A stretch of 64,000 bases of DNA from Desmodus rotundus (GCF_022682495.2 NC_071399.1:53932873-53996872), one strand, 5' to 3'; counted from the stretch's first letter, positions 46,246 to 58,779 are shown. Made by a program: numbers and translations. The notes: generated by a model not told the origin, from the letters alone.

Positions 46246-47095
46246 GAGTCTTGGGTTAGTAGTTAAACATACAGATAACCAGAATTTGATTTTATAACAC
46301 TAACTGAGGCAAACATTGTAAGGTAGCAAAAATCCATCCTCAATACCCTGTTTTATTCACCTGACCCTACTCTAGGGGATGAGAAAGTAAAATACCACTC
46401 ATTGCCCTAGCCTCCATGGCAATGAGGAGTGCCCAGAGTAGACATTTCTGTCCAGTGAGACATAAATAGAATATGCTAGTGCAGTTCTGGGAAGGCTTTT
46501 GCTTTCTTGGTAAATGGGGACAGATATGGCCTCCTATATCTTATCTTCCTTTCTTGAATGTAGGTGTGATATCTGTGTTATGAGAGCCAAGTTTTGACCA
46601 GAAGTGATAGGCACAAGGGTGATGAGCCAGCATGCTATGGGAAGAAAAACGGTAAGCTATAGAGAGATGTGATGATATTACTGAGTAGCTGATAATGCCA
46701 GAAACCTATCTCCAGACTTCTGGCTATGTGGGAAAAAAATTAAAAAATCAACTTGTGTTTGCTGAAACCACTGTTAATCAGATATTCTGTTACTTGCAGT
46801 CCTATGCATTCCTAATGGAGTGACTATACATGTATAATACTTTACAGTAGTTTTCAGGGGATTTATTATCTTGATTGATTCTTTCAAAAATCCTGTGGAG
46901 TAGGAAAAAGCAGATACTATTTTAATAAGGGCATCGGTCTCCAGAAAGACCAAGATCACAGAATGAACAGCAGGCATAGGAGCTGAAGATGAGCTTCTCT
47001 GACTTCCAACCGAGTGCTCTAGGGCACCACCCCTCCTCAGGCATCCCACAGCATGGCCTGCAGCTACTGAGTAATGATGGAAAATACCACACAGC
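46246..47095. other. CNMD intron, no secure assignment
   Basis: The part around 46330-46560 resembles an old transposon or LTR ('cctccatggcaatgaggagt'), but I cannot name it. No exon signal. Confidence 0.35.
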
Positions 47096-47097
47096 AT

Positions 47098-47240
47098 GGA
47101 CTCTGGTGTCTCTCTGAGCCTCAGTTTGTTCATCTGTAAAATGGGGATAATAATAGTGTCTAATTCCCAAGGTAGTGATAGAGTTAATGAGCAATTTGTG
47201 TGTGTTTTAGCATGGTGTTTGATATATAACACACACTCAA
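47098..47240 (+). repeat. MIR SINE
   Basis: 'tgagcctcagtttgttcatc' and 'tgtaaaatggggataataat' are the MIR core. A second MIR follows at about 47360-47560 ('tgaaccttagtttcttcatc', 'ataaaatgggaatattag'). Confidence 0.75.
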
Positions 47241-47359
47241 ATGTTAGGTTATTTAAGAAGTCTTATGTTATTTATGAGAACTTAGACATGCTTTATAGCC
47301 ATAGATAGCTTCTTGGTTTCTGAAGTATGGTTGGAGAGGCAACAGGGAGACCTTGATTT

Positions 47360-47560
47360 AAATCTCAGCTCCTCCTCTTTTAACTGAATGACCTCAGACA
47401 ACTTATTTAATCTCTGTGAACCTTAGTTTCTTCATCCATAAAATGGGAATATTAGTAGTTACCCAGACAGTTGTTGGTAAAAATTAAATGAGGCCAAAAT
47501 GTAAAGCTCTAGAACAGAGCCTGGCACACAGCTAGAGCTCAGCAGACATCAGCTCTTGCC
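47360..47560 (+). repeat. MIR SINE (second copy)
   Basis: Runs from 'cctcctcttttaactgaatg' to 'gcacacagctagagctcagc', with the MIR core between. It lies 120 bp after the first copy in the same orientation. Confidence 0.75.
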
Positions 47561-47789
47561 CTTCTCTCTGACCTTGTCTAGCTGCCACTCACGGTGTCTT
47601 TGATAATACAACTATGTGATGCTGATGACCTGCCAGCTTCAAGATCCAAGGGTGAGGGTGGCTGGACCCCCTGGAGTCAGGGGCTCAGAATTAGGTGGTG
47701 GGGAGCCAAGCATCCTTAGAGGAGGTTTTATTTTTAAAAATTTATTCTAAAATATGACTACATTTATGAGAGATTGGAAAAAATCCCAT

Positions 47790-48530
47790 TCAAAATTTTT
47801 ATTTTAAATTATAATTGACAGTATTATATTAGTTTCAGGTGTACAACATAGTGATTCAACATTTATATGAGGGGGGACCCAAAAAACCAGGAATTTATTT
47901 GTAAAAAATTGTGTATTTATTCATACATGTTCTAACTTCAGTCACCTTCAAAGTACTCTCCATTTGATGCAATACATGTAGTGAGGTGCTTTTATCTCAC
48001 TCAGAACAGTTTTTGAACTCATTGATTTTGATGCCTTTTAAGTGCTCCTGCTATTTTTTGTTTCACCTCTTACACATCGGCAAAATGTTTCCCTTTGAGG
48101 ATTTTTTCATCCGGGGAAACAAAAAAAGGTTGCTCAGGGTGAGATTGGGTGAATAAAGAGGGTGGGGCATGAGGATCATGACGTTTTTGGTCAAAAACTG
48201 CTGAACACAGACCGATGTGGGCACATGAGCTCGTAAATCACCCATCATAAAATGGGCAAACACTTTGAAAGAGTCTGCAAAAAACCCCCACAAAACTTCA
48301 CTGAAGCTGAGTGCAGCCTCTCACAACAACTCCAGCTGGTGCACTGATACAGATGGGTTCCTAGAGCACTCACCTAGTAGGGGAAGCCTGTACCACAAGG
48401 GGAATAGCCTTCAGAAGATAAGTTTGTTTTTTTGGAGTCTGCCCTCTTATACCTTACAAAGTGATCTCCACAATAAATCTAGTAATCTTCTGTCACTGTA
48501 CATAGTTAATAAATAAAATGCCTTACTTTC
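47790..48530 (-). mobile_element. L1 3' end split by a mariner
   Basis: The outer parts, 47790-47867 and 48450-48530, are collinear with the L1 3' end at 22736-22990: 'gtttcaggtgtacaacatag' on the left and 'acaaagtgatctcc', 'cactgtacatagtta' on the right. Confidence 0.75.
47868..48449 (-). mobile_element. Internally deleted mariner (copy 2) at a TA target
   Basis: Ends are 'tgaggggggacccaaaaaac' on the left and, on the other strand, 'taagagggcagactcc' on the right. TA flanks both ends. The minus-strand remnant reads LTKNVMILMPHPLYSPNLTL and then NLFLFPRMKKSSKGN, the end of mariner transposase around the third catalytic Asp, with Asn in its place. The layout matches copy 1 at 26.2 kb throughout, so both come from one deleted parent. 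Confidence 0.85.
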
Positions 48531-48899
48531 AGTGTCTCGTGATATTCCATCGTATGGCTATACCAACATTGATTTAATCCTTTTCAAATCTGGAGGGCAC
48601 TCAGGTGATTTCCCCTTCTTTGGGGTTGGACGTAATATGTGTAATCCTTGTATGGATGTTGTAGTGATTGAATACTTACGATGTGATCATGTTATTGGGC
48701 TGGGAGGGGCCATGGCACGTCTCGAATGTAGGAAACAAGCCCTTTTCCCAAGGTATTCATGCTATCAGTAATCCTGGCACTACCAACAGCATTGTCTTCC
48801 CAAACCCACCCCCCTCCTTGTCCTACTGTTATATTACCATAGCACCTGTATCTTGCCATATTAATTTTCTTATTTTAATTTTGTGTTTATTGCTGTTTC

Positions 48900-49050
48900 C
48901 TGGTACTACAATGTAAAACACCCGAGGGCTTGGATTCGTATCTGTTTTGTTCACCAATGCATTCCAAGTGCTTGGAACAAGTAAATGGCACATAATAAAT
49001 GTGTTAATAAATGTTGAGTAAATGAATGAATGAATGAATAAATGATTGAA
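48900..49050 (+). repeat. L2 3' end with (GAAT)n tail
   Basis: 'ttcaccaatgcattccaagt', 'gcacataataaatgtgttaa' and the GAAT run at about 49020-49042 are the standard L2 terminus. Confidence 0.7.
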
Positions 49051-49564
49051 CTCTCTGGGTAAGAGGCTTGTCCTCAACCAGAAAGTGCTTAGGGAGAGCG
49101 ATTTAGGGAGAGCATGGTAGCAACGTTGCAAACTTTTGTCCCTGACTGGAAAAGGTGACAAGGTATTAGAGAAGTAGTTGCTGGGTAGTGGAAAGCAAGA
49201 AGGCCTATTCCGTGGGGAGGCAGGTGGGGAAAGTGAAAACCTTGAAAGCAGCCATAGAATCATGAGTTTCGACCACCCACTGAGCAGCAGGATGGCAAAA
49301 GCAACTGTCCATTTGGCAGCCCGTCTCCAGCCCCTGCAGTTGTGATGGACACTGCTCATGGTTTTCTTTCCTACTGAGGCTGCATGTGGCCTCAGGATCC
49401 TTCTTAACCCATTCTCCCAGGCAGCCCTGGCTGGTGGCATATAAATTTAATCCTGTTTGTTGTGCCTGGGCTGGAAAGTAACCATTTTATTCAAGCTCTG
49501 GGACAGAATAAGACTTGTGACCTGTAGGAATAAGTTAGCCAGGGCAGAATCAGAAATCTGGGCT
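49051..49564. other. CNMD intron, no recognised element
   Basis: GC-moderate sequence with a 203-codon open minus frame nearby (49440-48829) that overlaps the L2 end and has no family resemblance. I read it as chance. Confidence 0.4.
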
Positions 49565-49775
49565 TTCTAAGACTGACAAGGTTTTTAAAAGAAATTATGA
49601 TAAAATATACATAAAATTTACCATTTTAACAGTTTTCGGGGTATAGTTCAGTGGCATAAAGTACATTCATATTACTAGGCAACCATCTGTCTCCAGAATG
49701 TTTTTCATCTTGCAAAACTGAAACTCTGTACCCATTAACAATAACTGCCCATTCCCGCACCCCGCACTCCAGCCT
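49565..49775 (-). mobile_element. Old L1 3' end fragment
   Basis: 'catttaccattttaacag'-type sequence, 'gttcagtggcataaagtac' and 'ctgaaactctgtacccatt' form a very common L1M 3' UTR pattern. Confidence 0.65.
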
Positions 49776-50579
49776 GGCTTTAATGCCTATATATATTTTT
49801 TATTTCCATGCTGCTCTCTCTTGGTGTTCAGTAAAATCTTTCAGAAAACATAACCTACCTCATCTGTGCTAGGAGAAAGGCCTATTTTCCACACTTGAAT
49901 CGGAGCTACGAAGTGGGCCTTTGGGAGGCCAGAGTGGTGACTGGTGGAAATCAAGAGTGAGAGCAGCCTTGGGGACGCGTGGGACTACGGGAAAGAGCCT
50001 GGCCTGTAGGGTCACCTGCCCTTCACCACCCGGAAATAGCTGGAAAGTGTGCTCCAACCTAGCTCGGAACCTCAGGGGACCCTCATGTATTTTCACGGAA
50101 CTTGGAGGCTGATACTTGAGCCTTGAACTTAAAGAAACTCAATGTATGCCCACAGCAGCTTTTGGCTGTCTCATACTTCTAGGTTTGAACATAATAAAGA
50201 TTTAACAGTATCATAACTTCTTACTCACTTGATTCTATGCTTTAGGAATTAAAAAAAAAAGTATAATTGGAAAGTGCAAACAACTGAGATGAAGCAGCAG
50301 AGCAGAAAGAAGTGGGAGTGTCATCAACAAAACCTGCAGGTACTGCAGTGGCTTCTGACTCCCTGGCCTGCTTCCTGCTGACCTGCTGCGCCATCCCTTC
50401 CTGACAGCCTTGGTGGCCGTCATTCTCTGATCTCTTGTGCCAGTTACTGAGAGACTGCGCCACTGTGCCCCGTGTCCTCATTCATCTTCTGTGTCACAGC
50501 TCAAGCCTGTGGAGGGGTTCCCAGGAACCTCATTCGGACAGAGAGAATGCCAAGCATCGTTAAGGGAGTTTAATTGTTT
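49776..50579. other. CNMD intron, no recognised element
   Basis: No exon, RNA gene or named repeat seen. Confidence 0.4.
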
Positions 50580-50790
50580 CCCTGGCTGGGGTGGCTCAGT
50601 GGATTGAGCACTGGACTGCGAAGCAAATGGTCGCCAGTTTGATTCCCAGTCAGGGCACATGCCTGAGTTGCAGGCCAGGTCCGCAGTTGGGGGTGTGCGA
50701 GAGATTACCATACATCAATGTTTCTCTCTCTTTCTCCCTCCCTTCTCCTCTCTCTAAAAGTAAATAAATGAGATCTTTTTTTTAAAAAAA
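50580..50790 (+). mobile_element. VES-type bat SINE
   Basis: Head 'ccctggctggggtggctcag', 'gccagtttgattcccagtc', 'catcaatgtttctctctc' and A-rich tail. It ends only about 20 bp from the CNMD exon at 50810, so close that the donor site of that exon sits directly beside the SINE tail. Confidence 0.92.
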
Positions 50791-50809
50791 GAGAGAATTT
50801 AAATGTTAC

Positions 50810-50963
50810 CTTTTGGATATGTTGGTTTAAGCCAGAAAATAGGAAGGTCACCACAGAGTTCTATGACTTTAGAACTCAAGAAGCTGCTATCCTTCAGGGG
50901 CTGGTCTCCAGCCACCCAGATAAGAGAATTTTCTTCATACTTAACAGGCATGATCTTGCCTTC
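50810..50963 (-). CDS. CNMD: CNMD coding exon (second half of BRICHOS domain)
   Basis: This 154-bp exon is bounded by acceptor 'cattttcacttacag' and donor gtaaca on the minus strand. It encodes EGKIMPVKYEENSLIWVAGD, then QPLKDSSFLSSKVIELCGDL and PIFWLKPTYPK, leaving one G for the next codon. This is the end of the BRICHOS domain, an intramolecular chaperone fold; the Cys of ELCGDLP is one of its two conserved disulfide cysteines. Frame and length match the family. A few substitutions from the human form, such as Gly for Val after WVA, fall outside the conserved core. Confidence 0.97.
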
Positions 50964-53900
50964 CTGTAAGTGAAAATGAAATGCACTGAGCAAGAGGCAG
51001 TGGAACATGCTGCGTATTAAGTTTCATGTGTGGGTAAAAGATTACTTTGCTTTGTAAAACTTAATGAAAATTCTGTGTGTATGCATATTCACCCCCCTAC
51101 ACACACACTTGAAGGTTCCAATCTCTTCTCTTTGTAGTTCTCTTCACAATACACAGCACCTGATCCTCTCGCCTGCCTTGGGAGAGCTGGGATGTGAGAA
51201 TATGAGTGTCCTGAGTAGAAGTGAAAATTACTTGATACCAACTTTGAGCTTTAGGTTAATGTGATATTTTTGATCAAAGATGTTTTTGAGGAAAAGCAAT
51301 TGAATGGCCCTGGAATCGTACAAAGGATAGAGGAACCCTCCATTTGAAATGAAAATCCTTTGGGGTTTTATACTGAACAATGGAAAAGCAAGTGATTGGT
51401 TCTTTAATGTCTTCAGTTCAAAGTATTATTTAACATAAACCATTTCTACATTTCCCAGCTATCACAAAACAAATTTCAGATGTTCTTTGCATCAAGCACA
51501 CCACTGAGATTTCAAAGCTAAACCCTGGATTTTCTTTTGCAGTGTGATGCTGAGAATGGTTTGATAACCCAGGAGACAAATTTATTTTGCCAGGTTGTTC
51601 CTTTCATGTATTTATTAGTTTGCAATAGTTTGGAGAAATTAAAATGTTTTCTCTTTATTTTTAGCTAAAGCAGTACTTCATTTATACTTTCTCCCCCAGG
51701 CTTATGACTGTATTAGAACAACTCAAAGTTATTGGAGAAGTGAGCACTCAGGTAACCCACTTATTTATCTTAAATTAAATGGCCCCATCCAGGAAATGAA
51801 TGCTCCTTGGGTATAATAGCTTTTTAAAGTTATACAAAACTGATGAAAAATTTATAAGAGCAAGCAGTGCATAAATCTGCCCCATCATAATCTAAAGTGT
51901 GTGGGGGTAGAGTGAGGTGATAGGGATAATGCCGATCCATGCATCCTGCGAGCTGGGAATGTTAACAAGCTTGTAGCACATACTTTCAGTTGCCTACCCA
52001 ATCTCATTCCCCCCTTCCTTTCCTTGCAACACAATCCTGCTTTTGTTTGAGGCAGCAATGTGCCCGGTCCCAGGAGAGACACTTGCTTTCTCAGACTCTC
52101 CAGAAGATATGGGTGGCTGTGTGACCAGTTTTAGACATGAGGTCCATGCTGAAGGATGTTGGGGAGCTGAGAAGCCTTCTGCTTTTCCTAATCAAAGGGA
52201 AGTCATGGTTGGCACTGCTCAGCCTCTTTCTGACTTCCTTGCTTGAATGTATGGTTGACGTTAGGAGCTTGAAAGAAAAGGCCAAAAAAGTCAGAGATGC
52301 TGGAAACTGAGCAAATGCCTGTAGCTGCCTACCTCCACTTTGCTTACTGTGGAGAAAACAGAGCCTTATCTGTTTTGGTCACTCTGAGAGTAGTTTTCTG
52401 TTACTGACAGCAAAACACATTCTTGATTAACGCAAACATAGTGTCTGAATGGGGTTTTGTCCTTCACAGGATCCACCATGTACAATATAAACAACTGAAA
52501 CCCAAGAAAAATAATCCACTCCTATGGCCTAAGGAAAGAATTGGATGCAGACAAAGATTTAAATACAAACTATTCACCACAGTGAATTATTTCTGTATTC
52601 AAAAAATTATTTCGAATCATTATTTTAATTGGTGAAAAATTTAAGATACCTGAGTATTCAAGAACAACTTTTAAAATTATAATCATATGATGACATATAA
52701 TATACCCATTCTAATCTACATTTTAGAAGAACTAAAGTTAAATGAAAATGAGAATGTACAATATAAAAATTCAGTTATGAAAAGAATATCATGCACACTT
52801 ACACATGAAGAAAATTCACCAAAATGCTACCTGTGGATTATGCAATTGTGAGTGATTTTCTTCTCTGTTCTTTTATGTATTTCCCAAATTTTCTACAATG
52901 ACAAAGTACTGTTTTTAAAAATGAGAAAAAATGGGGTTTTTTTGAGAAGAATTGTTTTTCAGAAACCCAGAATATGTACTGGAAACATATGATTAGCTCT
53001 TAGTCAGCTCCGATTGGGGACTTGGTGCTGTGGAAGGCAGGAGAGAATGGGTTCCATGTCTACTTACAGGGATGATGTCAAGAATTACAGTTCACCAAAA
53101 GCTTCATAACAGAAACTGAGTGATATGACTAAAAAAAATGGTGATGCAGTAAGAGTAGGTCAAAGGTCAGGACAAAGGAGATCTGGGTCTCCTTATTATA
53201 CTCTGTATTGTGGGTTCACAGTGAGAGAACGTGGCCTTCCGCTCTGAGGGGCACAGCTCCTGAGGAACAGACTGAAACAGGATCAGCGGAGAATGACTGG
53301 AGCATGAAGGTCCGGAACCTTCTCACAGGACAAATGGCTGGGGAAACTGGGAGTAGGAAAGAAAACTCACCAGTTTGTTTTTAGCTTTTGTTTTGTTTTG
53401 TGTTTTGAAACACTTCCTGCTGCTGCTCCTATGAGGGCAAACAATCAGGCAGTTTCCAAGCACCTTTGCTTACCCTTATTTTTCCTTGTTTGCCTTTAGG
53501 GAGCTGATGCTGGCTTTGCCTCCCTCTCAGGGAGACTGGAAGGACCAAAGGTGATCATAATAAAATTAATAACTATAGCAGCAGCCATCTATTCATTACC
53601 TAGCAGGTTCCAGGGCCGTGGGGACAATATGTGTACCCTAGTTTGTAGATGACAAAACTGAGGTTCACAGAGTTGAAGCCACATCCACAACCAGTGTCAG
53701 AGCTGGAATTTGAACCTACATTTTTCTGACTCCAAAGTCCACTTTCTTTCACCAGACACTGCCACAACTCAGATGGAAGACAATAATGAATATAACCATT
53801 TTGTGAGCCCCAAAGTATCAAATAAATGTAAGATATTATTGTTAAATGTGTCTTTAGAACTCTGTGTGCAATTCTTAAAATAAGTGCTTTTAAAATCAAG

Positions 53901-54563
53901 CTCAAAGGTGAGTTATTAATAATAAATGGGAGAGTTACGCTTTTTAAAAAACTCACAAATTTCACACATAGGAGAAAAATTTGATATATTTCAAATTGTT
54001 GAGTAGCTAGCTTCACTGGGTTGAACTTGAACCAATGGGAAAAAATTGTAGGGGGAGCCATCTCAGCTCAATGTAGGGCAGAACTTTTAGAACTACCTCC
54101 CATGAAGTTGCCAGACACACAGGTAAGGGGGCAAGACGCCCAGTGGCAACTTTTCCAGCAGAGGCTGGGTACAAAGCTGTCAGGGATTTTCAGGAGACAT
54201 TCCCACACTGAGTGGAACTCAGGCTTAGCACTCTCCCAAGGCCTCTCTGATTCAAAGTCCTTTATGTTGTTCTAATCACTGATCAGGGAGTTCCCTGTCC
54301 TCAGGCAAATATGGGCCATGTGAGACCAAGCCCCTTTAAGTACTTTAAAATATGGTTTCCCAAAACCTTTAAATATGCTACATCATGTAAGAATGATCAT
54401 TTAGTAACAACCAGAAGGGCCAAAATAGTTTAAATTCCTTTAGCAGAGAAGAACTAGAATTTATGTTCTGGTCTCAAACCTATCCAGGAACTGAAGACAG
54501 TAAGAGCTGTGCCTCCAAACAACATGTGCCAAAACCCCTCATCTGGAGCCTGCAGGTACCCAC
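50964..54563 (-). other. CNMD: CNMD intron
   Basis: Holds a MIR (about 53575-53770). The block 52040-52320 looks like an old transposon or LTR piece that I cannot name. The remaining kilobases, including 52320-53560, show no exon or recognisable element. Confidence 0.8.
53575..53770 (-). repeat. MIR SINE
   Basis: 'agatgacaaaactgaggttc', 'acagagttgaagccacatcc' and 'agctggaatttgaacctac' fit the complement of MIR. Confidence 0.7.
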
Positions 54564-54677
54564 CAGTTCCGTAGCGATGCTCTGCTTGGCCACGGTGCCC
54601 ACCTCAGGAACACGAGCCTTCACCTGTGCTTTGATGTAGCACTTCTCTCCTCCAGCAAAACGAATTCCTGTGATACC
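54564..54677 (-). CDS. CNMD: CNMD coding exon (first half of BRICHOS domain)
   Basis: This 114-bp exon follows acceptor 'catttcctag' and ends at donor gtgggt on the minus strand. It is exactly 38 codons in frame at both ends: GITGIRFAGGEKCYIKAQVK, then ARVPEVGTVAKQSIATEL. The Cys of GEKCYI is the first of the two conserved BRICHOS cysteines, pairing with that in the exon at 50810-50963. The exon is too short and spliced to stand out as an open frame, so the call rests on protein similarity and both splice sites. Confidence 0.97.
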
Positions 54678-56074
54678 CTAGGAAATGAAATAAATGTTCA
54701 TCCACCCATTTATTCATCTGTTCATTTCTTCAATGTATTGAGTATGTACTGCAAGCCAGGTACTGTTCCAGGTACCAGGTGTAGGGATGAACAAAACAGG
54801 TGGAATCTGCCATCCCGGAGCACAACTTTTAGTGTTATTAACCAAAATTAAAAATTGACATAAAGTCAGGTGGCGTTAACTGCTATGGAGAACATAAATC
54901 AGGGAGGGAGATAGGAATGACCTGGGATGGTGTTTTTGTCAGTGTGGTCAGGGGAGGCCTCTGCCAGGGGTGGCATTTGAGCTGTGACGGAGTATGTTAA
55001 CTGCTCCATATCTCCTTCAAGCTCAGGTGGAAGGCCATTGCTTCTATGCATCTCTCTCTGACCATCCCAGGTAAGGGGGTTCCTTTTCCTCTGACATCTG
55101 TAAGCACCTGCCCCCCAACATCTTTATCCCTCCTTGGGCTCTTAGTTCTCAGTGCCTGGCTGGTAGCGCCTTGTGAATGGTTAGCTCAGTTATGAGCTTC
55201 TTGAGACCACTATCTGAATTTTTTACTTTTTGGTGATCCCACAAAGATTCTCAGACAATGTTGGTCCAGTGAATTAATTTCATAAATTCAGATTTTTCCT
55301 AAATTACCAAGCTGAGTAAATTGTAAAGCTTTCTACAACACCAGAAGCTGAACTTTGCTCTGAGGCCTTACCCAAGCAAGGTCTTGGATGACTTGTTTTT
55401 GTTCCCTATGAGAAGGAAAGTGTGTCCTCTCTCATCTACCTGGGGAAGAGACTCAAGGGGATGCTCAGCCTCAGGCTCCAGCCTTGTGTGACAGTCCAGT
55501 GCTGATTCTGCTCCCAGAGCCCGACAGGCACAGCAGTGCATTCTGGTCCCAGAGGGTCAATGTTCACCCTGCTGGTTAGCGTCACAACTAGTGAGTGGCC
55601 AAAGCAGTGTTAAAGGTCTATAAATTTTATGCCATAATAAGGTACACAACAACACAAATCTGGACATCTCAACTTGTCAATATTCTGTTGAGTTGAGACA
55701 AATGTCTGGAAGCTAAGAACTTATTCCAATGCCAATGCCAAAGAGTGGGGAAAGAAAAGCATTTAGAAATCCAGGGGTCCTGGCTTGGGATTCAGCCATC
55801 TTAAATGAAGACATAAGTTGAGTGCAAATCATGTGTGAGAATATTCACAGAAAGTTATACCATCTCAGAATCTTTTATAAGTGGGTAGGTGACAGAAAGG
55901 AGAACACAGAAGGAAAGGCTCATTCTTCCTGAAGCTCCTCATGGTTTTGCCTTGCAGCCTAATTGGCCGTGCACGCACATGTGACACATTTCACTTATTT
56001 CTCCCAGCACCACCTCTCACCCAGGGAGAGGTGGTGGCATTATGCCCACTTCACAGAGGTAACTGTAGAGGTTT

Positions 56075-56245
56075 CTGACTCATTGCACCAAAGTCACCTG
56101 CAAGGAATTTAAAAACACAGATGCCTGGGCCTCTCCCCAGAGATTGCCATGTAACTGGCCCAGGGAGGTGCCCAGACACTGTTATGCTTAAAAGTTCCCA
56201 TGTGTTTATAATGTGCAGACCTCTTGAGGACCACCAGTTTCGGGG
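56075..56245 (+). repeat. MER5-like hAT MITE
   Basis: 'caccaaagtcacctgcaagg', 'aaacacagatgcctgggcct' and 'cttgaggaccaccagtttc' follow MER5. Confidence 0.6.
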
Positions 56246-56289
56246 GAAAGGAACTTGTTCAGGGTAATAAAGTTTTTAAATGACTAAAA

Positions 56290-56655
56290 CAGTCTGCTAT
56301 AGACTGAAGGTTCATGTCCTCCCCAAATTCATATGTGTTTCAACATACATGGTGGTATTTGGAGGTGGTGTCTTTGGGAGGTGATTATGTCATAAGGGTA
56401 AAGCCCTCATGAATGGTATTAGTGCCCTTACAAAAGGGGTCCCAGAGAGCTCCCTTGTCCCTTGTGTTATGTGAGGACACAGTAAGAAAAGACAGCCCTC
56501 TGTGAATCAGAAAGCAGGACCTCAGTAGTCACCCGCTCCGCCAGGGCCTTAATCTTGAACTTTTGAGTTTCCAAAACTGTGGGAAACAAATTTCTGTTTA
56601 GAAGTCACCTAGTCTATGGTAATTTGTTAGAGCAGCTTGAGTGAAACAAGGCACA
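56290..56655 (+). repeat. ERVL-MaLR-type LTR (MLT/MST-like)
   Basis: 'gttcatgtcctccccaaatt', 'gtgtctttgggaggtgatta', 'taaagccctcatgaatgg', 'gtgttatgtgaggacacag' and 'aactgtgggaaacaaatttc' follow a common ancient mammalian LTR. Subfamily not resolved. Confidence 0.65.
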
Positions 56656-56674
56656 AGACTCAAGTTGCTTCTAT

Positions 56675-56865
56675 ACCAGTGACTCACACTTTCCCTTGCA
56701 TCAAACACACCAGGAAGGCTTGTTCAGTGAAACACAGTGTTGGGCCCCACCCCCAGGATTTCTGGTTCGGTAGGTCTGGAGTGAGGGCTAAACTGCATTT
56801 CTAACAAGCTTTTAGGTGATGCTGTTGCTGCTGGTCTAAGGAATACGCTCTGACAACCACTGCTC
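56675..56865 (+). repeat. MER5-like hAT MITE (second copy)
   Basis: 'tgggccccacccccaggatt', 'tctggttcggtaggtctgg' and 'ctgacaaccactgctc' are diagnostic of MER5. Confidence 0.75.
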
Positions 56866-58246
56866 TCTATGGGGCTATGTCCTGAAAATCTATGCTCTTA
56901 TTCTGCATGTAAATCTAGGGCTCATGGTTTGAAAAACAGAAGGCAGGGATGGGAAATTATTGCCCCACTGTGTGATCTGTTCTTTTACTTCAAATCCTCA
57001 TGTTCTCTGAATGTGAGATGCAAGGGAGGAAACACCATATAACCATTACCATATCCCCAAAGCAGACAGTTGACTCTATTGAAGGATTCACAGCCTGGAT
57101 TGTGAATTGAGTATTGAGTTAGTTCTGACTGTCTGCACGGAGCAAAGAGGTCTAGAACACCCTAGGGATGGGTCCTGTGGGAAGGAATTCACACATAATA
57201 ACCACCATGCCTAGCTACAAATCCATATCAAGCAGCCAGATATATTAATAGATAAAACAAAGGGAACAAAAAGCAGAAGAATATCCAGCAAATCTTTTGT
57301 TTTTATAAACAAATTAGGCCTTGGAAACTGGGATAATGAAATTTCCTAACAAAGATAATGAATGAAGAGTCTAATGACCTAACATTCTTTTAAGCATTAG
57401 GTAATCTCATTGCAGCAACATATTTTTTCTTTCTAGAGGATCTCATCTATTTCTGTGGCTTAAATCAGAAGTTCCCAAGAAGGGCAAGGGGTCCTACCCC
57501 CAAGGGGGCACTACAGAAATCTTTGAGGGAGTTTTTGTTGTCACAAAGATTGGTGGCTCTCCTGGTCTTTAATGGTCATGACTCAAGCATGCTCGTCCCA
57601 ATTAGCCTGGGAAGGTCCTGAAGAACTAAGAGCCTTGGGTCCTGGGTGAAAAACCTGATTGGAAGTACCTGTGCCTAGAACCTAACACGGTTTCACACAA
57701 AAACACAAAGTGATTTTTGGCATAGTTTTAATGTACAATGATTTTCCTAGGAAGGCAATTACTGTAAAAATGGAGACACAATGGCACTTTTATTCAGTTT
57801 GAAAAAATTACTTGGTATATAATTTGCCAACACACACTTAGGCCTGTCTGCATTTTCAGCTGTGCCGCTGATGGCGATTCAACCCTGGGAGCAAAAATAT
57901 AACTTTCATTTTACTTTTCCTTTATGTTATAGTTGCGGGCCATATTGAGTTTTGAAATCAATAAGCTATCTACTAGGTAGGTTATGCTATCTTTTTTTCC
58001 CCTCTAGCTGTTTAAATAAAAAATTTCAAATATACCCACAGTTGAAAGAATTGTATAGTGGACACCCATATATACTCACCAGTTTATTCTATCTTGATTT
58101 TTAACCAAAATTTTTGTTACATAAAGGGGTCATTAGGTCTGAGAGGATTGGTATAAACCAACAACACTGGTGCTTTTGAGGGTATAACTTTCTAGAATGT
58201 AACTCACACACTATGAACAAACCCAGGTTTTGTACTCTTCGGGGTA

Positions 58247-58646
58247 TTGTCAAAGACTCCTCAACCCAGCTCTTGTCAGGCTCCTCTGAATCCTCCTGTG
58301 GACCAGACCCCGACTCTGTGTTCTCTCTTGGCCTGCTTCTTCCAATTTTGCAAGAATCCTGCTGAGTCAGTTTGGTCTGACTACCCTCAATATCTGATCA
58401 CCTTGGCCTAACTTCCCTTAGCACAAATTCTGCTAGGTCAGTTTAGCAAAGAACTGCTCTACCTCTTAGTAATTTTCCATCTACCAGCACTCTCAGTCTG
58501 GCTATAAATCCCCATTTTTCTTTATTGTATTCCAGGTTGAGCCCAATCTCTCTCCTCTACTACAAAATCCCACTGTAATAGCTCTTCTTGAATAAAGCCT
58601 GCCTTACATTCTTTAACAAGTGTCTTGAATCATTTTTTCTTTAACA
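58247..58646 (+). repeat. Solo LTR of an endogenous retrovirus, class not assigned
   Basis: Starts 'tgtcaaagactcctcaaccc' and ends 'tttctttaaca', so TG...CA ends. A TATA box 'ctataaatcccc' lies at 58502-58508 and AATAAA at 58591-58596, the U3-R-U5 order of an LTR. I could not read a clean duplication, so the ends are provisional. Confidence 0.5.
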
Positions 58647-58779
58647 ATGCAGAGCCTGGAGCCCTTTGTTCCCTGTTATTCCCTCTCAGAATGTTTTTTC
58701 CATCAGTTCTACTAACATCTTAGTGGGGTCCTGGGTTAGCAGGGGAGACTGTTCACTTAAAATTCATAAACTTTTCTAA

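Noticed and set aside
46774..47232. 152-codon open minus frame
   Set aside because: It overlaps a MIR and shows no domain; chance opening.
48829..49440. 203-codon open minus frame
   Set aside because: It overlaps an L2 3' end and a GAAT tail, has low-complexity 'FIHSFIYSTFINTFI' from that tail, no splice context and no family resemblance.
53600..54061. 153-codon open minus frame
   Set aside because: It runs across a MIR and intronic DNA of CNMD, without start context or known domain.
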